Positions 9,405 through 20,751 of a DNA stretch of 64,000 bases are shown in pieces. Source of the DNA: Cephalotrichum gorgonifer (taxonomy: Eukaryota > Ascomycota > Sordariomycetes > Microascales > Microascaceae); assembly GCA_900312665.1 (NCBI GenBank), contig ONZQ02000003.1, forward strand, positions 1,406,986 through 1,470,985, read 5' to 3'. Each line of letters starts with the position of its first letter. Position 1 is the stretch's first letter. The notes below the pieces were generated by a model. The model was not told where the DNA came from, did no database searches, and saw only the letters and a program-made list of their open reading frames with translations. A program made the translations under genes and the position numbers.

Positions 9405-12400
9405 ATGGAGCTACATTCAGAGCCTGTGGCCGCCACGGGGGACCTCCTTCCCACCACCGACTCATTCTCATTCGTGGCCAAGCCGCCCCAGGAGCTTCTA
9501 CGTCAGATCACCGATCTCTTCCCGGACATTTGCCCCGCGCACCTTGACAAACTGTCCCGGGAGAAGTCCCACGTCCCCGAGTCGATCGTCGAAGCCATTC
9601 TCCAGGAAATCGAGAATGGCGTGTCGTACCCCAAGAGGTCTGCTCTTGGCAAACGCAAGCGGAGTAGCGATCCTATCCTAGATATACTCTCTAAGCCCGA
9701 CGACGAGTTCAACGAGAGTGATGTTACCCGTCTGAACGAGCATTTCCTATCACCAAGCTGGAAAGAGCATGTTTCCAAGATCAAAGGTTATCGTAATTCT
9801 TGGTATGTTTGCGACTAATTCTCCCCTACCAATTTTCTATTCTTTTTTTTTACCGAGGGTCCCAGTCACTTGTTCCGCTAACACCACTATCCACTTGCTA
9901 GTGTGAACATCTTAGCATCCGAGGTGTTCCGCAGCGCACCCCGATATGTGGTCAAGAAGTGCTTCGCTGCAGCGCAGAAGCCGCCACTCTTCCAAGTCTA
10001 CAAGCAAGTCGCCGAAGATGGCTACATGGACGCAACAGCCCCAGTAGCGGGGCCAATGGGTTATTCGTATCAAACCCGGCAGGCCGGCCAGACCGAGAAC
10101 TTGATGTCGGAGTCGACCACTGACGACGGTACCGGCAGCATCCGCAAGGAGCTTCATGCCGCCCGCCGTATAAGTGCCTTTAGGGGCCGGAAGGCTTATG
10201 AGGATAGAAGAGAGTTGACGAACCAGGAGCTGGCGAAAGCTACTGGAACTATGCGAGACTGCGGCTGTTGCTTTTCGGATTTCCCCATGAACCGTATGAT
10301 TTCCTGTAACGCGGATTCTGAGCACGTAAGTATCCATGTGGGATTCTCCAGCGGTATATTTTGTCGGCGTACTAACCTAGGCCCTCAATAGCTCTTTTGC
10401 TATCCCTGCGCTCGAAAGAATGCCGAAGTACAGCTCGGCCTATCGAAGTACGAGCTGAAGTGCTTGTCGATGGACGACTGCTCCGGCCACTTTTACGCCA
10501 GCGCTCGCGGACTATTTCTTGACAAGAAGACGATTTCCGCCCTCGACCGCCTTGAGCAAGATGCCGCGTTACAAGCCGCTAATATCGAGAATCTTGCCAC
10601 CTGCCCCTTCTGTCCGTACGCAGCGGAGTGCCCACCGGCCGAGGAAGATAGGGAGTTCCGTTGTGAGAATGCAGACTGCAAGGTCGTCAGCTGCCGACTG
10701 TGCCGCCGCGAGACCCACATCCCGAAGACGTGCGAGGAGGCTGCGATGGATAACAAGGTTTCGGCTCGTCACCAGATCGAGGAGGCCATGTCGGCCGCAA
10801 TGATAAGAAAGTGCAACAAGTGTGAGGAGTAACCTGTCTCCGGTCTGTGTTTGGTAGAGGCTAACATCGGATACGACGGCTAGGCAGCACGCCCTTCGTC
10901 AAAATGTCGGGTTGCAACAAAATGACGTGTACGAAACCAGGATGCGGAAACCAGCAGTGTTACATCTGCGGGGAGTCTTGCGACTATCAACACTTTACGA
11001 AGAAGGGATGCCCGTTACATGATTCCAACGAGAGTGTTGAGGCTCGCCACCGCAGAGAGACAGAAGCCGCTCAGGAGGCCGCCAGAAAACGGGTCATGGA
11101 GGACGATCCGGAGATTAGCGAGGAAGAGCTGAGGATACACCTGCCCGAGGACCTCACCAATACCAGCACGAAGGCTGACACAGGTGCGAGGGCCGAGATT
11201 CAGCGTCATATTATGCGCCTTAGGCAGGCTCATATGACCATGCCATCGCCGCACCAATACGTCCCGATGCCGCCCGTGGGACCGTTCCAGTGGCAGTTGC
11301 CTAGACAACTTATACATCCTGGACAGCATGGAGCGCAGCCGCAGGAACCCCGTCAAGCCGTGCAATACTTGCATCAACTAGCCGCACCAGAGATACAAGG
11401 ACAGGCGCTTGGAGAGTACGGCCAGGCTCGTCCCCCGGTCTACGTGTTCGGACAGGACATGCCCATCCATCAAGAGGCCCTTCCAGATCATGCCCGAGGA
11501 GTCATAAACCCCCACTCTCAGCACCACTACGCGGCTAATGGGAGGACTGCGCCGAGCGCAACAGCAGCTCAGGTACCTTCCCAGCGCAAGGCACCCAAGA
11601 TAAACTGGGATAAACTACCAAGCAAGTACAGCGCGCAACTTCGACAAAGGATAGAGCTGGTCCTCCAGCCCTACGTGAAAGAAATCGAACAACAGGTCTC
11701 GAACCATATCCGGGGGGCTTGGGTGCATCTGCCGCAGCGCAACGTGGGGAAGCTAATACGGGAGGAGATGCACCTACGGATCCCGTCTCTGGTAAACAGC
11801 GAACTGGAAGACATCGATGATAAGGTGCGACGCACCCCGTGGGAGAAGTTATACGACGTGAAGGGCGGCATGTTTCCAGGACAGGGGCTGCAAGGAGAGG
11901 TCCCGCCACAGATCCGGCATCATGGCGATATTCCGGAGCCAGAAACCATCGACGAGTATGTTGCGCTCCATGAGATAATCAGATCTTGGGATCGACGGGC
12001 GCCGGCTCACCATGAGCACCTGGCACATCAGACGCATGCGGCGGTCATGGGCAGGCTGGGACAACGCCAGCCGTCTCCCAGAGTCGCGCCGTATCATCAT
12101 TACGGCCATCCGGACAGAGGCCCCTCCCGGGGCCAGCCGTCGTTGGCTGGGAGAATCCAGGCGTATATCACCAAGCGACATGCTCGGATGAACGGTGGGG
12201 AGAAGGGCGGTGATGGCCAGCAAGCTCCGGTACGGAACGATGGGGCCGCTGGCGGGATCAGCAACCAGACCCAGGCTACCCCGGCCGCCGGGCGCGTGAA
12301 GGGTGCAAACGATGCTAGTCGACAAGGCGGGTCGCAGAGCGGCACGCCGATCCGACTGTTGGGAAAACTCACGGAGAACCGCGCTGCTTCCTCGCCTATT

Positions 12401-12595
12401 AAGCAATGCGGTGGCAATCGTGGGGTGGGATCTAGAGAGGCACCTATTTTGCTCGACGACGAGGACTCAGAGGAGGGGTCAGAGGCTTCGGATGTGGACT
12501 CTCAGGACGGGCCACAATTGAGAAACCGTCCGGATCTAGGGGTGAGGGTGGCTGGGCATGAGCCGCCGAGGAAGCGGAGGAGGGATTTAGATTGA
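9405..12595 (+). CDS. RBR-type E3 ubiquitin ligase, RNF216/TRIAD3-like
   Basis: This is a RING-between-RING ligase, which passes ubiquitin through a cysteine in RING2. Four exons, 9405-9802, 9902-10325, 10392-10828 and 10888-12595, join to 988 residues. Seen: an N-terminal region of about 230 residues; RING1 beginning CGCCFSDF, split by intron 2 and continuing LFCYPCARK; the IBR with TCPFCPYAAECPPAEEDREF and CRLCRRETHIPKTC; and RING2 with CNKCEDTPFVKMSGCNKMTC followed by CGNQQCYICG. C429 in SGCNKMTC is at the catalytic position. The last intron needs the second of two nearby AG sites (10887), since only that gives EDTPFVK in frame. The remaining 540 residues are rich in Pro, Gln, His and Gly and look disordered, ending in an acidic patch (ILLDDEDSEEGSE) that resembles a SUMO-interacting motif. 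The substrate is unknown. Confidence 0.88.
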
Positions 12596-13139
12596 TACCT
12601 TTGTCCCTTTGAGACCTTGTTGATTGGTCTCTTGGACTTCCTATCTTTCTACGTCACCCACTGAGGTCGAGCTTGGAGCATGCGGGAGCGTTGTCATCGA
12701 TTCTTTTTTTCGGGGGTTGGCATTCCGGAGAATCATTGATGTAGCGTAACGGCCTGGGTATGTTTAGACGGACTTGATACTGGGTATGGCGAGGATATGC
12801 GAGGACCGGCGAATGGAGTTCACATTATATCAGGTTGTATTCTGGGATGCCTTGATGTAACACATGGATAATACGAGAGTTTCGACGTGACGACGAGACG
12901 TGACCTTGGTGTGCGTGAATTGAATGTTGGGTGTTGAACCCCGGGTATCTTAAACAAACTGCATAAATATAAGACCGACGGGGCATCCGTCTGGTTGCGA
13001 CAAGCCCCCCTTCTCTTAACCCATTCGCATCTAATCCTTAAGGTAGGTAAGACCTCGAAAGCAGGATCAGTTAACCCTGCCTGGACGACGTTTCCAGGTG
13101 TGGAGTCGAGTGAGAGAGGTATGGGTTTGGGTCTTGAGT
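12596..13139. other. Convergent 3' region, RBR ligase / Dcc1-like
   Basis: This lies between the ends of two converging genes. I looked here for a missing C-terminal half of Dcc1 on the minus strand and found no frame that continues the family. No other feature is supported. Confidence 0.5.
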
Positions 13140-13562
13140 TCACTTCTTGGCGGGCTCAGGGGTAACCTCTATCGTCTCATGCATAGTCCCAACGATGCCC
13201 AGCCCGCCGGTCTCCCCCTCGGGTGAGAGGAGGATGAGTGAGTTGGAAGTATTGCGCTGGGTTAGGATGTAGCGCTTTCCCGGGGCGACGAGGACGGCAT
13301 TTGGAGTGCCGGGTTCGAGGTGGAGGCTTGTGAAGCGAGTGTGAGTTGAGGTTGTGTAGATATCGGATCCGCAAATACACAATGCTCCATGTGGTGTGAT
13401 ATGAGAGCTGCCGAAGGGGGAGGGAGATGGGGCTTACGTTGGGGGGGAGTCGCTTTCTAGGAGCTCGAGAAGGTCCGGGGGTAGCTCGAGGAGGCGGTAT
13501 GGGTTGCTGGCTGTGTATTTGAGGGGGATGCCTGGGCGTTTGGGGATTTGGTTTGTGGCCAT
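13140..13562 (-). CDS. dcc1: Dcc1-like sister chromatid cohesion protein, N-terminal part only
   Basis: Dcc1 joins Ctf8 and Ctf18 in the alternative clamp loader that handles PCNA and supports cohesion. Two exons, 13562-13438 and 13326-13140, give 103 residues; the intron begins GTAAGC and ends CACAAG. Seen: a Dcc1-like start, YRLLELPPDLLELLESD, then NAVLVAPGKRYILTQRNTSN and SLILLSP, the segment that in the family binds Ctf8 and Ctf18. The protein stops after PEPAKK, where most full-length Dcc1 proteins would continue for 200-300 residues with winged-helix domains. The downstream 540 bp contain no such sequence. It may be a genuine short form typical of these fungi or a truncated gene. The family match is made from short conserved stretches. 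Confidence 0.68.
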
Positions 13563-14646
13563 TATGTGTGAGAAAGGTGAAGCCTGATGAGGAATAGAAG
13601 AGGGAATTGGCTTGAGGTGGTTTGTATGATGTCCAGAGGTCTGAGCTAGATGAGTCGTCTAAAATAGGAAATGTGGACCGGCTTGAAGATGGGATGGAGA
13701 TGGCACGGGTTGGGAAGTGGAATTCCGGGTTGTCTACTGGGAAAAGCTCATCCTGGTTGTTGCATTCTTGTGCTTGGATTGGAGCATGAGGGTATGTAAC
13801 CTTGAGCTACTCCTGGTTATGGGACAATCTCTGGGTGTAAGTGGGGCTCTATGGAGGGGGCGGGGTACTTTGACCATGGATCCGCGGGTTCACCAGCGCG
13901 ACGCACTGATAATAAAGTCAACACACCTCTTGTCAACTCGAAACATTCTCGCTTGGACTTACGTAAACGGGCCTGAACTTGGGGCTTTCTTGACTCTCCC
14001 CACCGCCTACTTGTAGGTGAGTATTACCACTACCCCACTGAAGCCTTCGGTCTTCAGCCCTGTAATCTTAATGCGACTGCCAAAGTTGCGGGCCAGTCTG
14101 TCAGTCATCTCAACCTGCGACCGGCGGTACCATATCAATCGTTCATTGTTTTGGGCTCGAATGTCAACAAACCTCCGCCTGTCTCATTTTTGAGCCACGC
14201 CATACTTCACTCGTCCACGTCGTTGCTTTTTTATTCTGTCTCCCCTCCCTTTTGTCTCCAGTTTTACGAAAGTTTCTTCACAAGGAAGAGACCGTCGCCT
14301 GCCGGCAGGGTTCCGCCAAAAATCTAGACTCTTACTTGTACTACAGCGCGCTTCCAGTAAGCGGCGGTCAAGCTCAATTCTCCTGCGACATCCCGCGAAT
14401 ATCGACGCGCACCAACTTTTTACGCCTCTCGGACTTGTCCCATGTTTACAACCCCAACGTCGCGTCCATACGTCGTCTAACACCCCCCCGTCCCGTTTCG
14501 ACCGGGCCGGCCATCGACGACCACTTTTGCGACCTTGATGAAATCCTGCGACCCTGCGAGAGGCCCACGCCCCGGGATATAGCTCCCTGTTTCGAGACAA
14601 AAGTCCACCGAAGAGCTCTCCCCCGATCGATGGGAGCGCGTACACC
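13563..14646. other. Divergent promoter, Dcc1-like / RhoGEF
   Basis: This 1.1-kb stretch separates two start codons on opposite strands. Its right half carries the probable long 5' leader of the RhoGEF gene, with a pyrimidine-rich patch around 14225-14265. Open frames on the plus strand (13717-14016, 14252-14659) lack recognisable content. Confidence 0.4.
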
Positions 14647-17600
14647 ATGGTTCGCGTGACGGAGGAGCTGGCGCTTTCGCCCCAACACGTCACTCTCCAC
14701 CATGCCACCGACCCCCTCCTCGGCCACCTCCCCGTCCTCATCTTCTTCGGCCCCTCGACCACGGCGAACTACACCCTCAACAGCTCGAGGGTCCAGGTCC
14801 ACGTCTACAGCCCCGCCGGCTTCCAGTCCTACCCGCGCCTCACGATATCCCCCAACTCGCCCTTCTATGGAGTCGTCAACCACCTCCCCCGCGAGTTCCA
14901 GGGCGATGAGACCTACAGGGGCCTGGCCTTTGGCCTGTTCAAGTACTTCGCCGAGCTCCCCGAGATGGTGAAGAACCAGCTGAGGAACTCGTATCCGACC
15001 ACTCGAGCCCGGAGACCCGGCTCGGCACCGGCGCTCTTTGGGGAGCAGCATGCCGCGGACCTGGCCCAGAATATGACCAAGTCCGAAGTCACGGCCGACG
15101 TCGTCAACCACCTGCAGAACGCGCTGCAGACCCAGCACATCAGCAACGTCGACCTCGACCTCGTCCTGCCCCCGGGGGCTATCCTGCCGCTACAACCCGA
15201 AGATCTAGAGGAGATCCCCGACGATGAGGACGACATTCTCGACCCGACGCTGCGGCAATATGGCGGCTACACACCCCTCGTCAGGCTCTTCGGCGAGCCG
15301 ATATTCCTTCCCACGGCAAAACTGCGACGAGCGCCGTCAAAGCCCACCTCGCTGAACCGGAGCAAGTCCTTCACAAAGGACCAAAAGGTGGAACTGAGGA
15401 TGAAGCTGGGGGAGCTCGTCGAGACGGAAGAGCGATACGTCGCGAAGCTCAACGAGCTGGTGAAACACATCGCCGATAACTTTAGGCAGTCTGCGAAGCA
15501 GCGTGAGACCGGCAGCCTCAGCCCGTCGGAAGAGGAGCTCGAGCGGCTATTCCCAAGCTCGGCGGATACTATTCTCCAGCTGAACTCTGTGTTCATGGCT
15601 GAGATGCGGAAAATCATGGACGAATCCGAGGAGGAGGCCCTGAAGGACATGGAGACCCCGACGGTTGCTCTGACCGGGTCGAAACTTGGCGCCGCCGCTC
15701 GCGTGAAGGACCCCACGGGAGCACTCTCCCTCGCGAGGCTGTTTTTGGAGTGGTTCCCCAAGTTTACCGAGGGCTACCAGGACTATATCAGGGCAAGCCA
15801 GCACTTCCCTAGCCTCCTTAACGGCTTCCTGGCGCAACAGTCATCGTTCCGACAGCGGGTCAACCAGACGGGAGAGCAGATGGTTAGGTCTATTCTCATC
15901 GAGCCGGTCCAGAGGCTCCCCCGGTACAGCCTGCTCATTGACCAGATTGTGTCCTGCCTCCCCATGACGCACCCGGCACTGCAGCCCATGCTCAAGGCTC
16001 GCGACATTATCACTAATATATGCTCAATGGACGAGCCGCTCCCCGAGAAGCCCCACATCACCACCCGGCTCCGCAACATGGTCGAATGCTGGCCCATGGA
16101 CCTAGAACCTCAGGGTCGCCTAATCGTGTCTGCCGATTTCGTCGAGTTACTCCCGCCTTTCGATCAACCCGATGTAGATGACGAGGACAACGCCGGCCTG
16201 TTCCTACTCTTCTCAGATTGCGTTGTCATACTAAAGAAGAAAGTCACGGGCCTAAGAGGCCGCGACATCCTCCGTGAGCTCGATAGGCCCTCTGCCGAAG
16301 GTCTCATGATGTCCATGACCAATGCCGCCGGCGGCCCTGCCTCGTACGAGCTCGCCTTTGCGGGATGGCACAGCCTCGCGGACGTGCGCTTTACCGAGTC
16401 CTCCGACGGCCAGATGATCTGGATGTCCTCCACGCAGGAGCTGAAAGGCGGTCATGCTGGCCCCTACGTCAAATCCACCGCCGTGACCTCCCGATGCTTC
16501 CTGCTCACGGAGTCATACGAAGGCAAGGCGAGCAAATGGAGCGAGGACGTCGTCAAGACCCGCGTGGAGGGCCGCTTTTCCGACACGGAGAGGGAAGACC
16601 CCTGCTGGACGCTCCGCTCCGTCCGCATGCCTGATAATAATCTGGGCATGTTCGCGGCGGTATTCCAAGAGGGCGTGGATCAGCTCATCGAGGGGAGGAA
16701 GGAGCCGGCGGCGATTCGCGTGGTTGTTGACCACGAGAAAGGCACTAAGGGCGCGCCGGTGGGACACTACGGCGTCGAGATCGTGGTTAATGTGAAGATG
16801 GGTGACGGGCAGAGAGTGTCTATGAATACGGTGGGCCTGAGCGGGAAGGTGCTCACTGATGAGATTGCGTTGGAGGATTTCCTCCCAACGCTCTCGCGGC
16901 GGAGTAGGTTATCCCCCCTATTCCGTGCCCATCGTTTGCTAACATCTTAACCTTTAGTCATCCAACTACTCAGCTCCCAGTTCAACGTGTCTAACCTTCG
17001 ACTTTCCCCCGCGCTCGTCTCGTATCATACCAAGACCCTCAAGTCGATGACCCTTACAGCTGTCGGACGCGAAAAGACAAGGTCTTTCTTGGCTACGTCT
17101 CCGGTCAAGCTCCTCTCTAGTTTCTGGGGTGGCGGGAGTGCCGCCGCCGCCGCCGAACCACCCAGCCCTACGAAGCATGCCCGGACGCCTGTCGCAGGCG
17201 TGTTCCCAGCACCGTCGCTTCCAAGAACGAACAGCCAACATTCTATATTCGGTTCCATCCGCGACAAGGATCGCGTACCACTGGACGATGGCAGGCCAGA
17301 GAATCCCTTGATGCGGCTCGAGCAGACATTTACTGGATACGTCGCAGCCCTACAGTCACGAAAGGGATCCATAATCGGCCGTACGTTCCTCAGCCGATCG
17401 GGCGTGGATGAGCTCGCTGTCAACGACCTTTACAACCGACTCATCGAATCGCCGTTTGACATCGACGCCGCGATGGACCTTACCGCCGATGTCATCTTCG
17501 TCGCCTTTGAGAAGTTCCTCAGGATCGCGTGGTCGGAGCGGATGGGCCCGATAATGACAATCCAGGCCTTAGACACGCTGCAGGCGAGGGCGAACAAGAG

Positions 17601-19239
17601 GGTCCCCGGCGACTTTGCTGACTTCGTGAACTACCTCTTTAGCGACATGGCACCGCAAAATAGGAGGGCGTTCACGGCCCTGATAAAGCTCCTCGCGGAC
17701 CTCCTGGACGGGTGTGGAAATGATAGTGATCGGGGCGCCCTGACGCTCGCCTTTGCGGAGATGCTCGCCCCGGATGGGACGGCCCATAATTACATCAACC
17801 TCCTCGACCGACTGGTGGAGGACTGCGACCGGATCTTTGAGGAGATCGGGTTCAGCTCGAGCGTGCACCTGGGCCACTCGGCCTACGAGTCTCTCAACTC
17901 CACCACCCGCAGCGCAAAGTCCCATACCGGGTCGCTGACATCGAGTACGTCCTCGCTGCGAAGAAAATTCGGGCTCGAGGGTCTCTTGAGACAGAACAGC
18001 AAGGACTCCGGGCACGGATCAGTCTGGCGCAGCCTCAGCAAGCACAACAGGAACGCCCTCTCGGTGGACACCAGCCAGAGCTCCAGCCTCTCGAAGGGCT
18101 CCCTTGGCAGGTCGAGGTCCATTGAGATGGGCCTCGGCGGCCCGTCGCCGAACAGACTCCGGAGACCGGGCTCCCGTGATAGGCCTCCGGTGGCAGGTGC
18201 GTTCGAGGAGATTCAGCGGCCGTCTAGTTCACACCGCCTCGAGTCGACGCTCGAGACGATCGGAGAGCCGGAGGTGGAGGCGACGCCGGCGAAAACGCCG
18301 AGGAGGAAGCGGCGTAGCTCGCTGTCGGACCTGCGTAGTCTTATGGCGGCTACGTCACTCGCGGACTCGACTACGTTGATGCCCCTCGACCTGAACCAGC
18401 AGACGTCTGAGAAGTTTAACTCCACGCCCAGGATCCCACCCCCCTCGAGGATTCCTATCAGCCCGCCGCCCTCGAGGATCCCCATAAGCCCGGGATCTCA
18501 GGGTGCGCGCACGCCTCGCCAGAAGGAGAACCACTCGGACTCGCTAAATGGGGCGACGGCGTCGGAAGAGAAGCCTAAAGGCCACACCAAGACGCTGTCC
18601 ACGACAAACATCCCGATGCTGAGGAAGCCGACAACGTCCGGCGAGTCCGGCCCGCGGCCGACAACCAGCCCAAGCAAAGCCGGGACCAGCCAGAAACTCC
18701 GCCTGCAGTCGCCCCAGAAGCTCCGCGAGAGGCTGCAGACGGAAAAGCAGGCCGTCGACGAGGTAGACGCGTCGCTAAAGTCGGAGCTATCTAGGATAAC
18801 GGAGGACATGGCTCGCGTAAACGGCCAGGGGGGCCGAGCGCCGGCCGCGGACCTCCGCAAGCTCTCGGCTTCCGTGCAGGCTCTCGAGGAGCGCGTGCCC
18901 GCGGCGGTGAAGGAGATTACCGATCGCCACCTCTCTGTGCAGCGCGACATGGAGACGAACCTGAAGGCGTCCGAGGCGAAGGTGAAGGCGGTGGACCAGC
19001 TGTACAAGGAGGCCATGGCGGAGAACGAGCTGCTGTACGAGAAGTTCAACGGGGAGCTGGGGAAGATAGTGAAGGCGATCAAGGGGAAGGGGAGGGATGA
19101 TCGGGAGGAGCTGGTGGCGAAGGTGAGGGAGCAGAGCGAGGAGACGGCGAGGGTGAAGAAGGAGAATGCGAGGCTGAGGAGGGAGATGGCGAGTTTGAGG
19201 GCCGCGGTGAGGGCGCTCTCGGGGGAGGGGAGTAAGTAG
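14647..19239 (+). CDS. RhoGEF (DH domain) with C-terminal RhoGAP-like domain and coiled coil
   Basis: This is predicted to activate a Rho-type GTPase in polarity or septation. Two exons, 14647-16903 and 16958-19239, give 1512 residues; the intron is only 54 bp (GTAGGT to TTTAG). Seen: an N-terminal region of about 240 residues unlike any domain I know; a Dbl-homology domain at about 245-460, starting KLGELVETEERYVAKLNELV and including the hallmark ILIEPVQRLPRYSLLIDQIV; a PH-like region at 480-640; then from about residue 860 a RhoGAP-like helical fold (LNRL-type start near 905, and TALIKLLADLLDGCG followed by LAFAEML). Where GAPs have GxxRxSG this protein has GRTFLSRSG (893-901). Ser-rich linkers follow, with repeated PPPSRIPISP, and the last 180 residues form a coiled coil. 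A Bud3-type role is possible, but I cannot confirm it. Confidence 0.8.
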
Positions 19240-19531
19240 GTCATGACTGGTCTCGGGTAGGCAGGAAAGGGGGTTTGGGGGGGGTTCTGCATTTTTTTGG
19301 GTGTTAGTCGGCGTTCTGTGGCATGATTGGGGGTTGGGGGGAGGGAGGCATGGTAAAGGATTCATTGTAGGTTTTACGGTGTGACGACAGGAAGGGTAAG
19401 TTTACGAGTAATGTTTACAAGCCCCGTGTACAAAAATATGGCCGTATCATACAGATCATCCGTGAAACGTACTAGTCGGAGCCACCTCGCTTAGATCGTG
19501 ACGAATTGTGTGTTTGGGGGAGGAAGGGGCA

Positions 19532-20388
19532 TTAAGCGAGTGGCATTCCCCGTGGCCTCTGGCTCTGACTTTCCTCCTGTGATGACGGAGAAGAAGAATG
19601 CACTTGAGCATCCCCTTCCTCGACCCAGCACTCGAAGAATAAAGGACCGGCCTCGACAGAGCGCAGGGGCGTCGTCTTCCCGCCTGCGTTTCTGCCCGAC
19701 CGGGAGGAGCCCGGCTGAAGGTTTGGTTCTGAGGGGATCCACGCTTGGGGGTGCTAGGCGAACCCTTCGTCAGCAAGACACGGGGGGAGATTCAAAATAG
19801 CTACGTATCTGGGAGCGGTAGGGGATCTTCGGTACGTACACCTATCGGCGCGGGGGCCTCGTCCCGGAGCTCGACGGCAAGCGTAAAGGTGCAGCCGCTA
19901 GGTAGCGGGCCCGCCTTCTCGGCCGCGTACGAGATGCGCCTCAGCGCGCCCCGGAGCCCCTCCTCCACATCCACCCAATTCACCCCCGAACGCTCCTCGT
20001 CGCCCTCATCCCCGGCCTCCGCACGCTCCTTCCCCTTGCTCTCCTTCCCGCTGGGGGCGTCGGGCCACGAGGGCCAGCCCTCGAGGTCGAAGACCCAGCG
20101 CTCCACGACGGCCCTTCCGCGCTCGGGGGGCGCGTGGAGGACGACGGCGACGCGGCGGACGGAGCCGGAGCGGATCTGGGCCGTCGCGGAGGCGACGGCG
20201 TCGGAGATCCAGGCGCAGAGGGCCGGGTGGCGGGACTGGTGGATTGGCAGGTTGTGGGAGCGGGTGGTGAGGAAGGTCTCGGCCGGGTAGAGGGCGCGGT
20301 GGTAGAGGATCGTGTGGATGGAGGCGGTGAGGAAGGTCGTGAAGTGGGATAGGAGGGGGTTTGCTTGATGGAGGGGGAAGGATGGCAT
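19532..20388 (-). CDS. REV7: HORMA-domain protein Rev7 (DNA polymerase zeta subunit)
   Basis: Rev7 (MAD2L2) is the regulatory subunit of translesion polymerase zeta and closes its HORMA safety belt around a partner peptide. Two exons, 20388-19840 and 19753-19532, give 256 residues. Seen: the HORMA start with HFTTFLTASIHTILYHRALY and then HPALCAWISDAV, VRRVAVVL and VVERWVFDLEGWP, all in family order. Exon 2 restores the C-terminal safety-belt segment, with AWIPSEPNLQP and GPLFFECWVEEG. Without splicing the frame ends shortly after the intron start, so the donor GTACGT at 19839 and the acceptor CCTAG are well supported. An insertion of about 25 residues rich in Lys, Glu and Gly interrupts the middle of the domain. 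The tail after CWVEEG is Ser/Gln-rich and not conserved. Confidence 0.88.
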
Positions 20389-20751
20389 GGTTGGTTATTG
20401 GCAACTGGTTTTTGGTTCTTTGGGCTGGAAGTGAAGACGCGTTGAGGCGTGTCGGGGGAAATGGGTTGGTGGGGTGAAGGCGACGCGAGAGCATGTGATG
20501 CGGGGGGCAGCTGTTTAAGTGAATATGGATAAACTATCCACCTTGGCTACCTGGGTGAGGGTCTCTTTATGAACCTAATTCATGTATCGAATGCCTGCCC
20601 CACACCAACTTCATCAACTTATGACGCAACTGGAAGGGAAGCCTGGAGCTCTCAAATGCTGCCTGAGCCTGGCTGGTCATGATATAATAATAACCCATAA
20701 CCTCCTCCTCCCAAATCCCCATCACAATCTTTCGCCGCCGGCACCAGCACA
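20389..20751. promoter_or_regulatory. Divergent promoter, REV7 / PI31
   Basis: This 363-bp gap lies between opposite start codons and has to serve both genes. I found no clear TATA box or proteasome-associated control element (GGTGGCAAA). Confidence 0.45.

Noticed and set aside
12929..12942. tRNA-like B box on the minus strand (GGGTTCAACACCC)
   Set aside because: Only three or four stem pairs form around the loop, and no matching A box or acceptor stem is found at the right distance.
14446..15138. Minus-strand open frame of 230 codons
   Set aside because: Opposes the RhoGEF N-terminus and has no protein-like features.
18498..19292. Minus-strand open frame of 264 codons
   Set aside because: Antisense shadow of the Ser-rich and coiled-coil end of the RhoGEF.
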